Shown: one piece after another, positions 1 to 7,239 of the stretch
Numbering within the stretch: the stretch's first letter is position 1
Layout of the letters: the number at the start of each line of letters is the position of its first letter
Assembly (NCBI GenBank): GCA_964548165.1
Contig: CAZJQD010000063.1
Coordinates: 1 to 16,607, forward strand
Length of the DNA: 16,607 nt
DNA from: CAZJQD01 sp964548165 [NCBI: uncultured bacterium]
GTDB lineage: Bacteria; UBA8481
Direction of reading: 5' to 3'
Program-made: the position numbers and the translations under genes
Notes under the pieces: generated by a model
What the model saw: only the letters and a program-made list of their open reading frames with translations
Databases searched by the model: none
Told to the model about the DNA's origin: nothing

Positions 1-109
1 TGTGCTCGATGATGGGCATCTCGTTGACGGGGATGAGCGGCTTGGGGATGGCGAACGTGAGGGGCCGGAGCCGCGTGCCGAGACCGCCGGCTAGTACGAG
101 CGCCTTCAC
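1..109 (-). CDS. Sugar-phosphate nucleotidyltransferase, N-terminal fragment (cut by window edge)
   Basis: Only the first 36 codons are in the window; the rest lies beyond the left edge. The translation carries the signature of the NTP_transferase (RfbA/RmlA-like) family: a glycine-rich loop [10 protein letters not shown] at residues 7-16, with Arg13 expected to contact the nucleotide, followed by the PKPLIPV segment with Lys23. Enzymes of this family join a sugar 1-phosphate to an NTP, giving a nucleotide sugar and pyrophosphate. The start is a GTG at 109, two nucleotides after the TAA stop of the dehydratase gene on the same strand. Translation is therefore probably coupled, since no well-spaced ribosome site is visible. 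The pairing with a LegB-like dehydratase suggests that it makes that enzyme's substrate, but nucleotide and sugar specificity cannot be read from this fragment. Confidence 0.87.
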   Translation of the reverse strand, partial: MKALVLAGGLGTRLRPLTFAIPKPLIPVNEMPIIEH

Positions 110-111
110 GA

Positions 112-1104
112 TTAGACCGCGTACTCCTCGGGGTTGTAGCGGTGCAGGTTTCCGCGGAACCACTCAAGCGTAGCGGCGAGGCCGCGGTCGAAGTCGTACT
201 CGGGTTCCCATCCGAGGACGGCCTTGGCCTTCCGGTTGTCGCTGCAGAGCCGCGTGACCTCGGAGGCGGCCGGCCGGATCCGCTGGGCATCGGCCTGGAC
301 GTCCAGGGCGACCCCGGTGAGCTTCGAGACCTTCTCGACGATATCGCTGATCCGGACCTCGACCCCGGTTCCCAGGTTGATCTCCTCGCCGAGCGCCTGT
401 GGACCGGCCGTGCCCGCGACGAGGAATCCGCGAGCGGTATCGGTGACGTAGGTGAAGTCGCGGGTGGTGTCGGTGCTGCCGAGCTTGAGGCGTTTCTTGA
501 CGAGGGCCTGGACGATGATCGAGGGGATGACGGCGCGCGTCGACTGCCAGGGACCGAAGGTGTTGAAGGGGCGGAGGATGATGACCGGGGTCTTGAACGA
601 GCAGTGGAAGCTGACGGCCATGGCGTCGCCGCCCACCTTCGTGGCCGCGTACGGCGACTGGGCGTGCTTCGGATGCTTCTCGTCCATGGGCACGTACTGG
701 GCCGAGCCGAACGTCTCGGATGTGGAGGTCACGACGACGCGGCGGAGGTCGGACGACTCCTTGGCGGCCATGAGAATGTTCATCGTGCCGAGGAGGTTGG
801 TGTTGAAGACCTCCTGGGGGTGGACGTAGGAGTAGGGGATACCGACGAGCGCGGCCAGGTGGAAGACGTAGTGCTGGCCGCGGGTTGCCTTCGCGATCGC
901 GGCCCCGTCCTCGACGTCGCCCCGCACGATCTGCAGGCCGTCGGCTCCGGGCATGGAGGAGACGTAGTCGTCGACGTTCTTGGAGCTGTAGCGAAGGAAC
1001 GCGGTGACCTCCGCGCCGGCCTCCAAAAGAAGCCTCACGACCTCGCGCCCGATGAACCCCGCGGCGCCCGTCACCAGAACCCGTGAACCCTTGTATGCGG
1101 ACAT
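112..1104 (-). CDS. NAD-dependent nucleotide-sugar dehydratase/epimerase, LegB-like
   Basis: A 330-residue extended short-chain dehydrogenase/reductase acting on a nucleotide sugar in the cytoplasm. Visible motifs are the Rossmann loop GAAGFIG (residues 13-19), a TSTSE segment (126-130) next to the active site, and the catalytic Tyr152-x3-Lys156 in SPYAATK. The stretch [14 protein letters not shown] (132-145) and the following [16 protein letters not shown] resemble the LegB/LLPSF_EDH_00030 group, which includes 4,6-dehydratases of the legionaminic-acid type sugar routes. That subfamily call is from memory of the motif pattern. I chose the ATG at 1104, which gives a standard N-terminus just before the Rossmann fold; an in-frame upstream extension to 1179 would add an unrelated Arg-rich tail. 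A -10 element lies 7 nt before this ATG, so the mRNA is probably leaderless. It is followed 2 nt later by a nucleotidyltransferase. Exact substrate is unknown; UDP- or GDP-GlcNAc, or a dTDP-sugar, are possible. Confidence 0.92.
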   Translation of the reverse strand: MSAYKGSRVLVTGAAGFIGREVVRLLLEAGAEVTAFLRYSSKNVDDYVSSMPGADGLQIVRGDVEDGAAIAKATRGQHYVFHLAALVGIPYSYVHPQEVFNTNLLGTMNILMAAKESSDLRRVVVTSTSETFGSAQYVPMDEKHPKHAQSPYAATKVGGDAMAVSFHCSFKTPVIILRPFNTFGPWQSTRAVIPSIIVQALVKKRLKLGSTDTTRDFTYVTDTARGFLVAGTAGPQALGEEINLGTGVEVRISDIVEKVSKLTGVALDVQADAQRIRPAASEVTRLCSDNRKAKAVLGWEPEYDFDRGLAATLEWFRGNLHRYNPEEYAV

Positions 1105-1111
1105 GCCACGG

Positions 1112-1140
1112 ACGATACCAGATGCCCCCGTCACCGTCCA
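1112..1140 (-). promoter_or_regulatory. Sigma70-type promoter of the dehydratase gene (leaderless)
   Basis: Reading the minus strand: TGGACG (1140-1135), 17 nt spacer, then TATCGT (1117-1112) with a TG just upstream (extended -10). The ATG at 1104 begins after only 7 further nucleotides, so the predicted transcription start falls on or next to the start codon. No Shine-Dalgarno sequence is present. Confidence 0.6.
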
Positions 1141-1204
1141 CCGGGGGGGGACGCGGAGGCGCGAGCCCATCATTCGCACGGTGTCGCATTGGGAAGTCGC
1201 GCGG

Positions 1205-1210
1205 TATAAT
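1205..1210 (+). promoter_or_regulatory. Consensus -10 element of the glycosyltransferase gene
   Basis: A perfect TATAAT ends 8 nt before the ATG at 1219, again predicting a leaderless transcript. No convincing -35 sits at 16-18 nt spacing, so this may be a weak or activator-dependent promoter. It diverges from the dehydratase promoter within a 114-nt gap (1105-1218) that holds nothing else I recognise. Confidence 0.55.
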
Positions 1211-1218
1211 CGGCGGTC

Positions 1219-2991
1219 ATGCGCGAGCGTTCTCTACTCCTCGTCGTTCTCTTCCTGTCGCTGGCCGTGCGCCTGGCCGGGATCGAGCACGGACTCATCG
1301 TCTTCGCCGCGGACGATCCGCCGCCCGGGGTGAAGGGGACCGTCTACACCTTCTACCCGGACGAGCGCGAGTTCATGGCGTGCTTTCGAAGCCTGGGGAA
1401 CAGCCTCGCGGAGTTTCGGGCAGAGGAGGAGGCCGGGCGTTCGGGCGGCGGATTCCGCCTGGACGCGGGCACGCTGGCGACCGTGGCGCGCGGCGTGCTG
1501 TCCGGGAGGATCACCTTCGCGCCGGCCTGGCCGCTGGCCTCCCTGCCCGTGGCCCCGTACCTGGTCTTCTTCGCCACGATCCCGCTCGTCGCGTTCAAGT
1601 GGCTCTTCGGCCTGTATCCCGGGGGCCTCGATTCGAACGCCGTCTTCGCGGACTCGATCCTGGCCGGGCGCTTTCTTTCCGCCGTGGCTGGCACTCTTCT
1701 TGTCCTCATCGTGCGCGCCCTCGCGCTCCAGCTCTGCCGATCCCGCTCGGCGGCCTGGACCGCCACGATCATCGCGGCCTTCCATCCGCTCGGGATCATG
1801 CTCGGTCACTACGCGTCGTACAACGTCTTTGTCGCCTGCCTCGAGCTCGGGGCGCTCCTGGGGTTCGTGCGCTGGCACGCGGTCGACGATCGGCGAGGGC
1901 TCCTCTGGGGCGGCGCCGTCGCCGGTATGGCGCTTGCCACGAAGACCACGGCGGGCGCACTCCTGCCGCTCCTCGTGGTGGCCGCGGCCGTGCGCACCGA
2001 CCGCCCGATCCTCGAGCGTTCCCGCGCTGCGGCCGGGGGGCTTGTCGCAGCGGCGATCGCCTGGCTCGTCGCGCTCTCCTATTCGCTCCTGACGCAGACC
2101 GGCGATATCGCCCGGACGATCCGCACCCAGCTCTTGAACGTCAGCGGCGATATCAGTGGCCTCCCGATCCCGAAGGATGTCGTCGTCGCGAACTACTACG
2201 GTGTCGTCCTCCCGTTCGCGCTCTCGACCGTCGTGGCCTACCTGGCCTATCTCTCCGTTCCCGTTCTCGCGGCGCGCGTTCTCAGGTGGAAGTATGACGG
2301 TCGGTCGCGAGGACTTCTGGTCACCTTCGTCTACCTCGCGGTCTGGCTCGGCCTCTCGAGCGCCAACGGCCTGAACCAGGCCTCGCGCATGCTGGTGCCG
2401 GCGCTCCTCCTGGCGCTCAGCCTGGCCGTGGCGATCGATCTCCTCGTCCGAGCCGGTCGCATCGGCCCGATCGTGGCTGGTCTTCTTCTTGTTCCAGCCG
2501 GAGGATGGCTGGCCGGAGAGGCCGCGATCACGGCGCGATGGTTCACGACGGAGGACGTCCGGCTCCAGGCCGACCGCTGGATCGCGACACACCTGCCGCC
2601 CGCGACGCGCGTGGGGTTCTTCTACGAGATGGTCTACAACTATCAGCCGACGTCGCTCTACGTCGACGCGTTCTGGCGGCGCGATCCCGTCTACCGATAC
2701 ACGCCCGAGCTCTCGCTGGCCGGCGACTCGTTCCCCGTGGACGTCATCGTCACCAACCGCATGGAGCTCCTCTTCGACAACTGGCAACTGGCGCCGGACG
2801 CGGACCGTATCCTGGGCGAGCGCGGTTTCGAGCGGCTGGCCACCTTCACCCCGGATCTCGCGCTCGGGCCCTTCCACGTGGTGCCGGAGAGCCCGCGGTT
2901 CTTCCTGCCCAACCTCTTCGTCTCGGAGATCTACATCTACGGGAGAAAGCCGACCGCCGCGCTCATTGAAACCCCCGCCGACCGCCCCTAG
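1219..2991 (+). CDS. Polytopic membrane glycosyltransferase, GT39/ArnT-like (GT-C fold)
   Basis: A 590-residue integral membrane protein. After a first hydrophobic segment (about 5-22) comes an extracytoplasmic loop with an acidic YPDE motif (Asp48-Glu49), where GT-C enzymes keep their catalytic acidic residue. About ten further hydrophobic segments follow at roughly 111-131, 153-173, 181-199, 203-219, 228-258, 272-293, 325-354, 366-381, 393-411 and 415-435. The C-terminal 150 residues are soluble and start with QADRWIATHLPP, a pattern common in this family. Such proteins move a sugar from a polyprenyl-phosphate donor to protein, lipid or glycan on the outer face of the cytoplasmic membrane. 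The donor and acceptor are not predictable. It is divergent from the nucleotide-sugar genes, consistent with a shared surface-glycan role. Its TAG stop (2989-2991) forms part of the next gene's -10 box. Confidence 0.85.
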   Translation: MRERSLLLVVLFLSLAVRLAGIEHGLIVFAADDPPPGVKGTVYTFYPDEREFMACFRSLGNSLAEFRAEEEAGRSGGGFRLDAGTLATVARGVLSGRITFAPAWPLASLPVAPYLVFFATIPLVAFKWLFGLYPGGLDSNAVFADSILAGRFLSAVAGTLLVLIVRALALQLCRSRSAAWTATIIAAFHPLGIMLGHYASYNVFVACLELGALLGFVRWHAVDDRRGLLWGGAVAGMALATKTTAGALLPLLVVAAAVRTDRPILERSRAAAGGLVAAAIAWLVALSYSLLTQTGDIARTIRTQLLNVSGDISGLPIPKDVVVANYYGVVLPFALSTVVAYLAYLSVPVLAARVLRWKYDGRSRGLLVTFVYLAVWLGLSSANGLNQASRMLVPALLLALSLAVAIDLLVRAGRIGPIVAGLLLVPAGGWLAGEAAITARWFTTEDVRLQADRWIATHLPPATRVGFFYEMVYNYQPTSLYVDAFWRRDPVYRYTPELSLAGDSFPVDVIVTNRMELLFDNWQLAPDADRILGERGFERLATFTPDLALGPFHVVPESPRFFLPNLFVSEIYIYGRKPTAALIETPADRP

Positions 2992-2994
2992 AAT
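2966..2994 (+). promoter_or_regulatory. Sigma70-type promoter of the phosphoglucose isomerase gene (leaderless)
   Basis: TTGAAA (2966-2971), 17 nt spacer, TAGAAT (2989-2994), then 6 nt to the ATG at 3001. The promoter lies across the 3' end of the upstream glycosyltransferase gene, and the first three bases of the -10 box are that gene's stop codon. The match and spacing are the best in the window. No Shine-Dalgarno sequence precedes 3001. Confidence 0.72.
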
Positions 2995-3000
2995 CGGCGC

Positions 3001-4731
3001 ATGACCACCACCTCTCCCAAGTCCTCCCAGCGCCGCGTCGAGCGGCTGACCAGCTACTCGTCGCTCGTCCTGGAAGCCCTCACGAAGCTCGATGAGCTCG
3101 ACGCCATCAAGCGGATGTGGCAGCGCGATTGCTCGCTCTGGAAGACCGATGAGGCCCACCAGAAGATCATCGCCAATTCGCTCGGGTGGTTGAACGTGGC
3201 CGTGCCGATGCGTAAGAAGGCCGAGGAGCTCGTGGCGTTCGCCGACGAGATCCGGACGGCCGGGTTCACGGATGTTCTCCTTCTCGGCATGGGGGGGTCC
3301 TCCCTCTGCCCCGAGGTCTTCCGCCAGGTCTTCGGATCCCGCAAGGGGTACCCGGCTTTGCACGTTCTCGACTGCACCGTGCCCGCGCAGGTCGCCGCGT
3401 TCGCGGCCCGGCTCGACCTCACGAAGACCCTCGTCATCGTCGCCTCGAAGTCGGGATCCACGATCGAGCCCCAGATGTTCTTCCGTTTCTTCCTCGACGA
3501 GATGAAGAAGGTGAAGGGGGACGCGGCGGGCGAGAACTTCGTCGCCATCACCGACCCGGGCACGATGATGGAGAACCAGGCGAGGGAGGCGAAATTCCGG
3601 AAGATCATCCTGAATCCCGCCGATATCGGAGGACGTTTCTCCGCGCTCTCGAACTTCGGCATGCTCCCGGCGGCTCTCATCGGCGTCGATATCCGCGTCC
3701 TCCTCGACCGCGCCCTGCACTCCGTGAACTTCTGCTCGTTCAACACGCCCATCATGGGAATGCCGGGCGCTCGCCGCGGCGCCGCGCTGGGCGCTCTGGC
3801 CCAGGCCGGCCGCGACAAGGTCACGCTTGTCATCCAGCCCGAGCTCGCCTCGCTCGGGCTCTGGATCGAGCAGTTGGTCGCGGAGTCGACGGGCAAGGAG
3901 GGCGTCGGCATCCTCCCGATCTGCGGCGAGGCGCTCGGGGACCCCGGCGTCTACGGCGACGATCGCGTCTTCGTCCTGGTGCATGACCGCGAGTACGATG
4001 ATCCGGCGGTCGAGGCGAAGCTCGATCGCCTGACCGAGGCCGGGCACCCGTCGCTACGCATCATTCTCAACGAGCACATCTCGATCGGCGAGGAGCTCTT
4101 CCTCTGGGAGTTCGCCACGGCGCTCGCGGGAGTGCTCCTTGCGATCAATCCCTTCGACCAGCCGAACGTCCAGGAGTCGAAGACGAACTCGGTCGCCATC
4201 ATCGAGGAGTACAAGAAGACGGGGGTCCTGCCGGAGCCGGACGTTCTCGCGTCGGAGGGCGGGCTCGTGGCGTATGGCCGCAAGGCCGACTGGCCGGGCG
4301 TGACCTCGGTCGCGAACGCCATCAAGGCGCTCGTGAAGACCCTGAAGCCCAGGGATTACTTTGCGGTCATGCAGTTCGTGGAGGAGTCCCCGGTGTACGA
4401 CGAGATTCTCCAGGACATGCGCACGTCGGTCCGGGACGCGAAGAAGGTGGCCACGACGACGGGCTACGGCCCGCGGTTTCTCCACTCCACCGGCCAGTTC
4501 CACAAGGGCGGCGGCGATAACGGCGTTTTCCTGCAGGTGACGGCCGACGACGCGAAGGACGTGGCGATCCCGGGAGAGCCGTTCTCGTTCGGCGTCCTGG
4601 TGCGCGCCCAGGCGATTGGCGACTTCCAGTCGCTCCTCGCGCGCGATCGCCGCGCGCTCCGCATTCACATCAAGGGACCGGTTCGCGAGGGTTTGAAGGC
4701 GATCCGCGACCTGGTGAAGCAGGCGCTCTAA
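3001..4731 (+). CDS. pgi: Glucose-6-phosphate isomerase, stand-alone Tal-Pgi type
   Basis: A 576-residue cytoplasmic enzyme interconverting glucose 6-phosphate and fructose 6-phosphate. The phosphosugar-binding SIS motifs are clear: GMGGSSL (96-102), SKSGST (149-154) and GGRFSALSNFG (210-220). Catalytic-region motifs follow: EQLVAESTGKEG (Glu290 region), LNEHISIGEE (His359) and NPFDQPNVQESK, ending in the family's catalytic lysine, Lys394. The sequence style resembles the isomerase half of fused transaldolase/glucose-6-phosphate isomerase proteins rather than the enterobacterial enzyme. No transaldolase domain is fused or adjacent: the N-terminus begins directly with a helical segment. The ATG at 3001 is supported by a promoter 6 nt upstream. 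It may also be read through from the glycosyltransferase gene, 9 nt away. It converges with the methyltransferase gene, with 16 nt between stop codons. Confidence 0.93.
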   Translation: MTTTSPKSSQRRVERLTSYSSLVLEALTKLDELDAIKRMWQRDCSLWKTDEAHQKIIANSLGWLNVAVPMRKKAEELVAFADEIRTAGFTDVLLLGMGGSSLCPEVFRQVFGSRKGYPALHVLDCTVPAQVAAFAARLDLTKTLVIVASKSGSTIEPQMFFRFFLDEMKKVKGDAAGENFVAITDPGTMMENQAREAKFRKIILNPADIGGRFSALSNFGMLPAALIGVDIRVLLDRALHSVNFCSFNTPIMGMPGARRGAALGALAQAGRDKVTLVIQPELASLGLWIEQLVAESTGKEGVGILPICGEALGDPGVYGDDRVFVLVHDREYDDPAVEAKLDRLTEAGHPSLRIILNEHISIGEELFLWEFATALAGVLLAINPFDQPNVQESKTNSVAIIEEYKKTGVLPEPDVLASEGGLVAYGRKADWPGVTSVANAIKALVKTLKPRDYFAVMQFVEESPVYDEILQDMRTSVRDAKKVATTTGYGPRFLHSTGQFHKGGGDNGVFLQVTADDAKDVAIPGEPFSFGVLVRAQAIGDFQSLLARDRRALRIHIKGPVREGLKAIRDLVKQAL

Positions 4732-4732
4732 C

Positions 4733-4745
4733 CGTCCAGCGGACG
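4733..4745. terminator. Small hairpin between convergent stop codons
   Basis: CGTCC-AGC-GGACG is a perfect 5-bp stem with a 3-nt loop in the 16-nt gap between the isomerase and methyltransferase stops. There is no T-tract on either strand, so it is at best a weak bidirectional terminator. Confidence 0.22.
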
Positions 4746-4747
4746 CG

Positions 4748-5626
4748 TCAGCCCGCGGGTCGAAAGCCCTCGCAGGAGGGGGCGTAGGCGGCGAGCCGCT
4801 TCGCCATCACGCGGCATGCCGCGAGGCTCGAATCGACGAGAAGGAAGCGGCGTCCCAGGAGTGCGGCGGCTTCGCCGGTTGTGCCGCTCCCCGCGAAGAA
4901 GTCCAGGACGAGGTCGCCGGGGCGGGTGTGGACGGCGACAAGCCGGCGGAGCACGGCGAGGGGCTTCTGCGTGGGATAGCCCGTCTTCTCCCTGCCGTTC
5001 GTGGGCACGATCGTCTGCCACCAGACGTCGGTGGGAGTCTTGCCGCGAGCTGCCTTCTCCGGGCCGACGAGACCGGGCGCCATGTAGGGGATGCGATCCA
5101 GGGCGTCGCGATTGAAGACGGCGCGCGAGGGATCGTTCGCGTACCAGAGGATCGTGTCGTGCTTGGCCGGCCAGCGCGTCTTCGATCGCCCGCCGAAGTC
5201 GTAGGCCCAGATGAACACGTTGAGAAATCCGCTGCGCCCGAAGAGCGTGTCGAGGTGGACCTTCACGTAGTGAACCTCGCGCGCGTCGAGGTGAACGAAG
5301 AGCGAGCCCCCGGGGGAGAGCACGCGGTGGGCCTCGGCGAGGCGCGGCGCGAGGAAGCCGAGGAAGTCGTCGAAGGAATCCGCGTAGCGGCCGGCGTTCG
5401 CGAGCCGCTCGGTGCGATACCGTCGGTCGCCGTAACCCGCCCGGTCGCCGTCGTCGTCGCGCTGAACGCGGATGCGCGTGCGCTCCTGCGTCTTGCCGGT
5501 GTTGAAGGGGGGGTCGATGTAGATGAACGGGATCGACGCGGACGAAATCGTGGAGAGGATCGCGAGGTTGTCGGCGCGGACGATGCGGCCTGGTGCGCCC
5601 GGGGGAGACTCGCGTGCGGCCGTCAG
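4748..5626 (-). CDS. Orphan beta-type DNA methyltransferase with probable CTG start
   Basis: A 292-residue S-adenosylmethionine-dependent DNA aminomethyltransferase. The catalytic motif IDPPFNTGK (DPPF at 38-41) comes first and the AdoMet-binding motif DFFAGSGTTG (242-251) last, with a YPTQKP motif just before it. This order defines the beta group; DPPF favours N6-adenine, though N4-cytosine cannot be excluded. The segment between, with its WAYDFGGR and VWWQTIVP stretches, should hold target recognition. The frame has no ATG, GTG or TTG between the end of the preceding gene and the DPPF motif. The best start is CTG at 5626, with AGGAG 8 nt upstream (5639-5635), and it overlaps the preceding TGA as CTGA. 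No restriction endonuclease gene is nearby, so it is an orphan, perhaps regulatory or epigenetic. It is last in the isocitrate dehydrogenase operon. Confidence 0.87.
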   Translation of the reverse strand: MTAARESPPGAPGRIVRADNLAILSTISSASIPFIYIDPPFNTGKTQERTRIRVQRDDDGDRAGYGDRRYRTERLANAGRYADSFDDFLGFLAPRLAEAHRVLSPGGSLFVHLDAREVHYVKVHLDTLFGRSGFLNVFIWAYDFGGRSKTRWPAKHDTILWYANDPSRAVFNRDALDRIPYMAPGLVGPEKAARGKTPTDVWWQTIVPTNGREKTGYPTQKPLAVLRRLVAVHTRPGDLVLDFFAGSGTTGEAAALLGRRFLLVDSSLAACRVMAKRLAAYAPSCEGFRPAG

Positions 5627-6207
5627 CGGGACGGCTCCTGGTCGAGCGCGGCGAGGAGCCGGGCGCCTTCGGCCGAGCCGGTGGCCGCCGCCTGGGCGAA
5701 GACGACACGGGCGAATGGCAGGGTGAGCCGGATGAAGAGACCCCCCGCGGAGCCGGCAGGGGTTGGGTGATCCAGGGAGTGGGTCAGCGCGTGCAGAGAG
5801 GAGAAGGGGGCTTGTCCGGGTTCGGGATCGGCGAACGTGATCCGGACGCTGGGCGGCGCGAAGGACCAGATCCGCTCGACGGTCGGCGTCATGGCGCTCC
5901 AGGGGATGAAGAGCGGGGGGTGGAAAGGACGAAAGAGGATGAAGGGCACGAGGTGGAGTCCCTCGAGGGTGGCGGTGAAGGTCAGGCATCCCGAGTAGTG
6001 GCTCATGTTACGGAATCCGGCCGTGCGAAACCGCCAGCGCGTGCCGTCCAGGGGAGGATCGCCGCCGGGAAAGACCGCGGCGAGCCGACGCCAGCCGGTC
6101 ATTGCGGAGACCAGTCCCAGGCTCGCCGTCCAGACGACGGGGAAGAAGACCATGAACATCATGGGGACGATCACGGGGAGGTAATCCTGCGGGCAGAATG
6201 CGGTCAT
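5623..6207 (-). CDS. Membrane-anchored protein of unknown function
   Basis: A 194-residue protein. Residues about 9-35 form one hydrophobic segment rich in Met, Phe, Val and Pro, giving an N-terminal membrane anchor. The remaining 160 residues are soluble and mixed alpha/beta. A conserved-looking stretch LVPFILFRPFHPPLFIPWSAM, around 77-97, is followed by a beta-rich part. This is reminiscent of small PH-like or GRAM-like membrane-associated domains, but that is only an impression; I do not recognise the family. The start ATG at 6207 lies 17 nt after the isocitrate dehydrogenase stop and is preceded by GGTGAG, a poor and very close ribosome site. Its TGA stop overlaps the CTG start of the methyltransferase, so the two are translationally coupled. 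It could be any membrane-linked accessory protein; the operon gives no functional hint. Confidence 0.75.
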   Translation of the reverse strand: MTAFCPQDYLPVIVPMMFMVFFPVVWTASLGLVSAMTGWRRLAAVFPGGDPPLDGTRWRFRTAGFRNMSHYSGCLTFTATLEGLHLVPFILFRPFHPPLFIPWSAMTPTVERIWSFAPPSVRITFADPEPGQAPFSSLHALTHSLDHPTPAGSAGGLFIRLTLPFARVVFAQAAATGSAEGARLLAALDQEPSR

Positions 6208-6224
6208 CTCACCGTCACGTGGGG

Positions 6225-7226
6225 CTAGAGCGCCGCGATGATGGCGTCGGTGATCTCGGACGTCGTGGCCTTGCCGCCGAGGTCGCCGGTGAGATGCTTC
6301 CCGTCCGCGAGGACTGCGAAGACAGCGGCCCGGATGCGGTCCGCGGCGGCTGTTTCCCCGATGTCGCGCAGCATCAGCACGGCGCTGCGGACCAGGGCGA
6401 CAGGGTTGGCGAGACCGCGCCCGGCGATGTCGGGAGCGGAGCCGTGCACGGCCTCGTACACGGAGGCATGCTCGCCGATGTTGGCGCTGGGGGCGAGCCC
6501 CAGCCCACCGACGAGGCCGGCACAAAGGTCGGAGACGATATCGCCGTAGAGGTTCTCCATGACCATGACGTCGAACTGCGAGGGACGGGTCACGAGCTGC
6601 ATGCAGGTATTGTCGACGATCATCTCCTGGTACTCGATGTCGCGGAACTCGCGCGCCACCTTCTGGCAGCACTCCAGGAAGAGCCCGTCCGAGAGCTTCA
6701 TGATGTTGGCCTTGTGGACGGCCGTCACCTTCCTGCGACCGTAGCGCCGTGCATAATCGAACGCATACCGGGCGATGCGCGTGCACGCGGGCTCGGTGAT
6801 GATCTTGAGGCTCTCGACGACTCCGGGAACGACGGTGTGTTCGAGCCCGGAGTAGAGGTCCTCGGAGTTCTCGCGGATGACGACGAGGTCGACATCCGGG
6901 AAGGGCGTCTTGATCCCGGGTAGGTTTCGCGTCGGTCGGACGTTGGCGTAGAGGTGAAGGCGCTTCCTGATCTGGACGTTGATCGACGAGTATCCGGCGC
7001 CGATGGGAGTGGTGATCGGGCCCTTCAAGGCGATGCGGTTGCGCACGATCGCGTGGTAGACCTCGTCCGGCATGGCGGTCCCGAGCTTATGGAAGACATC
7101 CATCCCGGCCTCGTGTCGCTCCCATTCGATCGCGACCCCGGCCGCCGCGATGACTTTCAACGTCGCGTCGGTGATCTCGGGCCCGATGCCGTCGCCGGGG
7201 ATGAGCGTGATCGTGTGTTTTGACAT
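6225..7226 (-). CDS. NAD-type isocitrate dehydrogenase
   Basis: A 333-residue cytoplasmic beta-decarboxylating dehydrogenase converting isocitrate to 2-oxoglutarate in the TCA cycle. The N-terminus ITLIPGDGIGPE (6-17) is the usual family opening. The substrate loop SINVQIRKRLHLYANVRP (81-98) has the Ser-x-Asn-x3-Arg pattern of isocitrate rather than isopropylmalate enzymes. RENSEDLYSGLEH (118-130), HKANIMK with Lys172, and ENLYGDIVSDL with Asp229/Asp233 supply catalysis and metal binding. The HGSAPDIAGRGLANP stretch (261-275) lacks the Lys-Tyr pair of NADP enzymes, pointing to NAD. The length matches short NAD-type forms related to mitochondrial IDH3 subunits, not the 416-residue E. coli Icd. 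Homoisocitrate or tartrate dehydrogenase is a less likely alternative. The ATG at 7226 lies 6 nt after a TATACT box, so the message is probably leaderless. First gene of an operon with the membrane protein and methyltransferase. Confidence 0.92.
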   Translation of the reverse strand: MSKHTITLIPGDGIGPEITDATLKVIAAAGVAIEWERHEAGMDVFHKLGTAMPDEVYHAIVRNRIALKGPITTPIGAGYSSINVQIRKRLHLYANVRPTRNLPGIKTPFPDVDLVVIRENSEDLYSGLEHTVVPGVVESLKIITEPACTRIARYAFDYARRYGRRKVTAVHKANIMKLSDGLFLECCQKVAREFRDIEYQEMIVDNTCMQLVTRPSQFDVMVMENLYGDIVSDLCAGLVGGLGLAPSANIGEHASVYEAVHGSAPDIAGRGLANPVALVRSAVLMLRDIGETAAADRIRAAVFAVLADGKHLTGDLGGKATTSEITDAIIAAL

Positions 7227-7232
7227 GGCCGG

Positions 7233-7238
7233 AGTATA
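7233..7238 (-). promoter_or_regulatory. -10 element of the isocitrate dehydrogenase operon (leaderless)
   Basis: TATACT on the minus strand (7238-7233) ends 6 nt before the ATG at 7226. The only -35-like hexamer is a poor TAGCAA (7262-7257) at 18 nt, which lies inside the left arm of the adjacent inverted repeat. The element may therefore have replaced or disturbed the original -35. Confidence 0.5.
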
Positions 7239-7239
7239 C

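Noticed and set aside
1083-2297. 404-codon plus-strand frame overlapping the glycosyltransferase
   Set aside because: Arg/Gly/Pro-rich translation with no motif, in another frame of the polytopic membrane protein gene.
1234-4047. 937-codon open frame on the minus strand
   Set aside because: It runs antisense across the glycosyltransferase and the isomerase, both with clear motifs. Its Arg/Glu/Asp-rich low-complexity translation is typical of antisense frames in GC-rich genes.
4748-5626. Restriction-modification system
   Set aside because: Only the methyltransferase is present. Neither neighbour has an endonuclease motif.
5627-5989. Upstream extension of the methyltransferase frame to an ATG at 5989
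   Set aside because: It overlaps the membrane protein gene out of frame and encodes a Pro/Arg/His-rich sequence with no resemblance to methyltransferases.
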